From the NCBI RefSeq assembly GCF_003711515.1, contig NW_021167093.1:670352-734351 (forward strand): a stretch of DNA of 64,000 bases, given 5' to 3'. Source of the stretch: Sodiomyces alkalinus F11. Lineage: Eukaryota; Ascomycota; Sordariomycetes; Glomerellales; Plectosphaerellaceae. The notes beneath the pieces are model-generated. The model did not search any database. It had not been told where the DNA came from and saw only the letters and a list, made by a program, of their open reading frames with translations. The stretch's first letter is position 1. Every line of letters starts with the position of its first letter. Both the position numbers and the translations under genes were made by a program. Below are positions 60,190-64,000 of this stretch, one piece after another.

Positions 60190-61620
60190 GGGGAGCCCTC
60201 CTATCCCCTCATCCTTTTTAGGGGCCGACCCCTACCTTTACGGAGGGGTTAGTCCTAGTCCTAGGCGATAATAATTAGGGGAAAGATCTATGGCTACCGC
60301 GGGTATACCGCTTCGGTCTAGCGGGTGATATCGAAGTCCCTAGCTTAGTACTTATACGCTTCGCGGGTCTTCTTAGCCTTTTTCTTTAGTAATTAGTATA
60401 AATCGTTAAAGGTATTATAGTCTCCGGTATAAGCAGCGTAGCGGCGGGGGCGCCCCGGCGCTATAGCTTTATAATATCCTAGGCCTTAGGGATACGCCGA
60501 TTCGGGCTTAGCGTAGTAACGGTATACCCTCTCCGTTATAGGGTAGCTATTCGCTCGGTAGCCGAAGTATAGGCACTTATAGTACTTTAGGGGGCTAAGG
60601 TCGGGGTTAAATAGTTTATAGATATAGCTACCCCCCTTAAAGAGGAGGGTATTCTAGATAAGGCTTACTACCCCTTCCGGTAAAGCCGATTCGATAAGGA
60701 AGAGCGCTACCTTACCGGTGCCGCGGCGGGATACCCGTTATTATACTCGGATAATTTTTACCTCGGGGTTTATATCCTATAAGGATACTAGTAGGTCTTT
60801 TTCGGATAAGGCGTTAAGGACCTCCCGGGGGATAGCCTTAGCTAGTATAGGGTAAATACGTACGGCTAGGGTAACTCCTTTACTAAAAGCCTTCTTAATC
60901 TATTATTCCTTATAGGTGGCCTACTACTATACCCTTTCGGTAAAGGTAAGGTAGATATTTCCGCTTAGTAGCTTCTATGCTACTACGGTATCGTATCGGG
61001 TAGTCGTGGCGTTTATAGCTTAAATAATCTCCTTTAGGGTCCTATCCTTAAGGGGCTAGTCTTCGGGGAGGGTTCCTTAGCGGATAATTAATTCCTAGTA
61101 ATACCTAATAGGGATTATTTTAGGGGGTATAGGGTCCCGTGGCGGTACTGTTACGGGAGCCCGGGCTACGATATTAGCCTAAGTTGTTTTTATACCGTTT
61201 ATCCTTTTTCGGAGTTCCTCTTAGATAATATAATAAATAGTAGCGTGTAGGTGCGTTAGCGGTATCGTACCGGCGTCCTTATAGGTGCTACGTATCGTGA
61301 TTAGTTCCTCTACTAGCTCCACGACCTAATTAATCGTATTCCTGTTAGCTAATAAGGCCTAAATTTCTACCCTAATCTTAGTTACTCTCGGTTCCGGGGG
61401 GCGCGGTAGTCCCCTTTTAGTCTTATATCAGTTCCGCGCTATATCCTGCTACGGGCGGGGGGGGGAGCGCTTATATTACGAAAAGTGGGTCCGTTACGAA
61501 TTCTATATAGTTAAGGCCAGGGCGACGCTATCCCACGACTCTTCCGGCTATACCGTAGCGCTGGTATTATAGTACCGCTACGATAGTATCCCGGGAGGGA
61601 GGTAGTAGTTATAATCTCTA
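60190..61620 (-). pseudogene. LINE1 copy C ORF1 remnant
   Basis: Gag-like ORF with the zinc-knuckle region at about 60565-60600. The N-terminal part is complete up to the 5' UTR, unlike copy A. Confidence 0.72.
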
Positions 61621-61687
61621 TCCCGATAGTTTTATCGATTTTGCTCTTATTACGCGTCCGAGGTTAATAGGCGTGTCGATTATATAT

Positions 61688-61830
61688 TAAATAATAATAA
61701 TAATACCCTAATAAATAAAAGAAAGTGTATAGTAGTATCTAATACTTAACCTCTTAGAAAATATCAGCTTATTAGCAACCTCGGATTAATCTATCGTCTA
61801 CTATACCCCGAATTATAGGCGTATCGTCTC
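61688..61830 (+). pseudogene. Possible copia-2 RNase H tail
   Basis: If LINE1 C is removed, the frame from 54936 can continue. The peptide near 61706-61800 has a K-x-I-x-V-S...LRK pattern at the place where copia polyproteins carry KHIxxxYHxxR. This is a tentative reading. No 3' LTR follows, so the element would be truncated before about 61850. Confidence 0.35.
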
Positions 61831-62182
61831 TGCCAAGAACAGTTTATACCTTTACAACGCCGAACAAGTCGAGAATGTATCTCTTATTGTTTCTTCTAGA
61901 CCCTCGTGAAATTCCCAGGACATACATATATTTATCCCCCACCTAAAGAAATGAAGCTGGCTTTAAATGTTTGCAATTATGTGAAGAAAAGGGTATCAGG
62001 ATAAACTTCAGGTGCTACGATTGCTCCCCCAGGTCAAAACAACAGACAAAACGCGTCCCAGGCTAGGAGTATACTAAGAGGAACTGCATTGGCAACAAAT
62101 CGAAGCGGGAATGGAAAACGGCCTGTTTCTCGCACTGGGAATCGACGCGCGGGCGGTCAGACTGACAGTCCACATGGGGGAA
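61831..62182. other. Non-RIPed spacer downstream of the gene
   Basis: CA and TG frequencies return to normal from about 61850. It includes the probable 3' UTR of the minus-strand gene; no further gene was seen. An aaataa-like poly(A) signal is not obvious on the minus strand, though catttaaagcc (61953-61964 reversed) lies in an AT-rich stretch. Confidence 0.5.
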
Positions 62183-63160
62183 CTAGTCCTCCCAGATAGT
62201 TTCTAGGTCTATGTCACCTCTCCGTTCTGCTCCACAGACGCTCCAGCGTTTCCTCTTGTCCCGGGAGATGAAACCTAATGTCCGACCCCGAGTGGGAGTA
62301 TCAAAGCTGCCCCCACACCTAAGGTCAACGGCCGGTTCACCTGTTTCCGCTTCCTCAGCAGCGGCCTTCAGCCGAGCTATCCTTTCAGCTTCCATGGCTG
62401 CCTCTTCGGCGTCTGGCGAATCTGGGATTGTCTCTAAACTGGAAATACTCGGGCTTCGGGACCTGGCCGAGGTAGGCGTTGAGGGAAGAGGTGAGGATGG
62501 GATAAGTATTGCGTTGTTATAGTTGTTTGATAACGCATCGTGGTATCGTGAACACGAGTATGGAGGCACAGAGGATGGTGTGGTTGGTATAGGAGAAAGG
62601 GGACATACTATGGCGTGAGTTGCGTGGCGAAGCGGAGAGGATGGACGCCGATAGCAAGCCGTAGTAGTACTGGAAGCCAAAAAGGCCTGGGGCGGTGACA
62701 TGGTTTGCCCCGGCCCCTTTCTTTCTTTCTCGAGGACAGAGTTGCGTACAGGAGATGTCGGGAAGGCTTCATCAACGGGATTTCGCGGCGCTCGAGCTCG
62801 ACTAGGTGATCCACAAGGGCTGGCTGGGCGTAATTGCGGAGAGTACAGTATATGTCCAGAGGCGGTAACACCGGGCATCGACTGAGTCCGTGACATACCA
62901 TGGGTTAGACTGACTGCGGACCTGGATCTGGTATGGGTGCGAGAAAGTGGTGATGTAGTTCGGGGCCGGTATGGAAACGTCGGAGGCGTCCAGGAGAAGC
63001 TCGGCAGTGACGGACTGGGATCTGTAGAACGACGAATTGTTGGGGGTTTCTTTAGAAGCTGAAACTCGGAGGGACTGGCGGAGGCATTTTGGAGGCAGAG
63101 AGACGGAACAGGAGAGGGGTGGAACTGCTCCATTCTCTCCGCCTCGGGAACCGGCTCCAT
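62183..63160 (-). CDS. Ser/Pro-rich hypothetical fungal protein, 325 aa
   Basis: The only convincing intact gene in the window; function unknown. Uninterrupted 325-codon frame with stop TAG at 62183-62185 and start ATG at 63158-63160, in a good context (purine at -3, G at +4). The base composition is unlike the RIPed surroundings. The first about 240 residues are Ser/Pro/Thr-rich and probably disordered, with many SP and TP sites (for example RSTDPSPSLPS, PTSPVRN, SSPLPSTPTSARSRSPS) that could be kinase targets. Residues 250-270 form a predicted acidic Ala/Glu helix (DAEEAAMEAERIARLKAAAEE). A basic patch DKRKRW (301-306) could be a nuclear signal. The end DLETIWED (318-325) is compact and acidic. 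No signal peptide or membrane segment is seen. The layout of a disordered body with a tight C-terminal motif resembles conserved ascomycete proteins of unknown role; that resemblance is from memory and unverified. No intron is needed. Confidence 0.8.
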   Translation of the reverse strand: MEPVPEAERMEQFHPSPVPSLCLQNASASPSEFQLLKKPPTIRRSTDPSPSLPSFSWTPPTFPYRPRTTSPLSRTHTRSRSAVSLTHGMSRTQSMPGVTASGHILYSPQLRPASPCGSPSRARAPRNPVDEAFPTSPVRNSVLEKERKGPGQTMSPPQAFLASSTTTACYRRPSSPLRHATHAIVCPLSPIPTTPSSVPPYSCSRYHDALSNNYNNAILIPSSPLPSTPTSARSRSPSISSLETIPDSPDAEEAAMEAERIARLKAAAEEAETGEPAVDLRCGGSFDTPTRGRTLGFISRDKRKRWSVCGAERRGDIDLETIWED

Positions 63161-63388
63161 AACCTGGGGCTTAAATTAGAGAACGTCGTGTAATTCGATA
63201 GACGTCGCCTGAATCGATCATGAAGAAAGAAGACCATGTGTCGTACGAATATACAGGCGAGATCTTAAGAGTGCCATATACGGGACGTCTTCCATACGTA
63301 CGGAAGAAACACAGGGGCCAGGAAACCGCCTAGGTAGACCGTCCGAACACGAGTCGGCTGTGTATCTACCGTGACGTAGGGTGTCAGA
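63161..63388 (-). promoter_or_regulatory. Promoter and 5' UTR of the 325-aa gene, cut short by copia-1
   Basis: All 228 bp between the start codon and the copia-1 LTR are non-RIPed. Four ACGTC/GACGT cores lie here: gaacgtc (63181-63187), gacgtc (63201-63206), gacgtc (63284-63289) and tgacgta (63372-63378). The last two kinds resemble CRE/ATF-type bZIP sites. No clear TATA box was found. Any further upstream promoter has been displaced by the transposon. Confidence 0.45.
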
Positions 63389-63592
63389 TGTCGAACAGAC
63401 CACAGTCTTTTCGGTTACGTAATAGGCCGGATTGCTAAAAGTATAATCCGGGTGGACGCTTGCAAAATCTGCACTATATAAAATACGGTGGTAGCGTTTC
63501 CCTGACAGTCGGAGACAGTTATAATTATATATAATTACCTTAATAAAATTTTGACCTATTTTATGACGATTTTAACTACGCTTTATCTGATA
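63389..63592 (+). repeat. copia-1 second element, 5' LTR
   Basis: TGTCGAACAG...TCTGATA. It has the same 204-bp length, hairpin and TATA box (63475-63483) as copy B. It is the least mutated LTR of the family (keeps gaacagaccacag, cttgcaaaatctgc, ctgacagtcggagacag). The probable 5-bp target is tcaga (63384-63388); the other side lies beyond the window. Confidence 0.9.
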
Positions 63593-64000
63593 ATTAAGAG
63601 TCTTACTTACTAAGTGAAGATATACCTATTTTACCTACCCTTTTACTACTACTACCGATTTAAGAAGTCATCTAGCTACGCCGATATAGCGTGTTAATCT
63701 ATAAATAGCTATTAAGATATCGTATCTTAGCCCTATTACGTATAAAACCTATAAGGATTAGGAGCTCTGGCGACGCCTATATAAATCGGTTACCACCTAT
63801 AATAACGTATAGAGGTTTCTCCGCCTAGTCGATCCGACTTAGTTCCCCGAGGAGCCTATAATACCGGATTACGGCTCCTTCCTATCTATAACACCTAGGC
63901 GTACGCCTACGTAATATCTCGACCTTACGGACGCCGGCTAAAAGGCGTACGACGTTAAAATCGCGCGCTAGAAGATCCTATAAGCGTAATACGATAGCTA
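63389..64000 (+). mobile_element. copia-1 second element, 5' end (continues past window)
   Basis: From 63593 to 64000 (gag leader and start) it is nearly base-for-base the same as 16216-16623 of copy B, including shared RIP-type sites. It is transcribed away from the 325-aa gene, so the LTR and the gene share a divergent intergenic region. Confidence 0.9.

Larger units (their letters stand above)
54937..61687 (-). mobile_element. LINE1 copy C, full length
   Basis: Minus-strand LINE1 with the 3' microsatellite on the left and 5' end near 61687 (aggttaataggcgtgtcga, matching copy D 5' end). The target duplication is within an AAT-rich copia-2 stretch: taaataataataat at 54937-54950 and again at 61688-61704. 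Copy C has only 3 G where copy B has 16 in the 3' UTR (near 55500). Confidence 0.9.

Noticed and set aside
62211..63403. Other open frames over and next to the 325-aa gene (both strands)
   Set aside because: Shorter overlapping shadows. The 325-codon frame is the longest and has a coherent C-terminal domain and good start context.
1..64000. tRNA, rRNA or CRISPR-like arrays
   Set aside because: No cloverleaf with intact B-box, no rRNA-like stretch and no regularly spaced repeats were seen; a gttcga sequence at 1678 and 16872 lies inside pol/gag remnants.

Overview
The window comes from a filamentous ascomycete (Pezizomycotina, probably Sordariomycetes-like). It is almost entirely a graveyard of retrotransposons that have been through repeat-induced point mutation (RIP). 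CpA and TpG are nearly absent and TpA is everywhere. Former CAA, CAG and TGG codons read as TAA or TAG in every element, while CpG is kept and the DNA has not become strongly AT-rich. Because TG is so rare, TGA stops are also rare in all frames, so openness after ignoring TAA/TAG proves little. Element identities below rest on protein motifs, terminal repeats and alignment of copies to each other inside the window. Element-family names (copia-1, -2, -3; LINE1, LINE2) are local labels.

Layout. 1-4019: 3' part of a Ty3/Gypsy chromovirus (RNase H, integrase, chromodomain, an antisense region, PPT, 204-bp LTR), inserted into a copia-1 element whose remainder is 4020-5530. 5531-11989: LINE1 copy A (minus), carrying a 504-bp solo LTR. 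11990-50.0 kb: a minus-strand copia-2 element split by a 34.6-kb nest. The nest is a full LINE1 (copy D, plus strand, 13135-47724) into which four elements jumped: a complete copia-1 (16012-21686), a minus copia-3 (23435-32811) itself split by a complete plus-strand copia-3 (24822-30938), a complete LINE2 (33258-39513) and a complete minus LINE1 (copy B, 39595-46228). Most junctions show target-site duplications. 50.0-51.05 kb is unassigned. 51052-53584 is a 5'-truncated LINE2, 53585-54936 the 3' half of a copia-2 on the plus strand, and 54937-61687 LINE1 copy C (minus) inserted in that copia-2.

61.8-63.39 kb is a small non-RIPed island with the only convincing intact gene: a 325-codon Ser/Pro-rich protein of unknown function on the minus strand (62183-63160). 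A second copia-1 element begins 228 bp upstream of its start codon (63389 to the window end), transcribed divergently.

No tRNA, rRNA, CRISPR array or telomere repeat was seen. The window looks like constitutive heterochromatin (pericentromeric, subtelomeric or a TE island) meeting a gene. I did not find a convincing new multi-gene system. The most interesting leads are the residual-CpA context bias, the uneven RIP between the two LTRs of copia-3, the shared RIP pattern of the two copia-1 copies, the antisense coiled-coil region in the Gypsy element, and the TE-flanked gene island.
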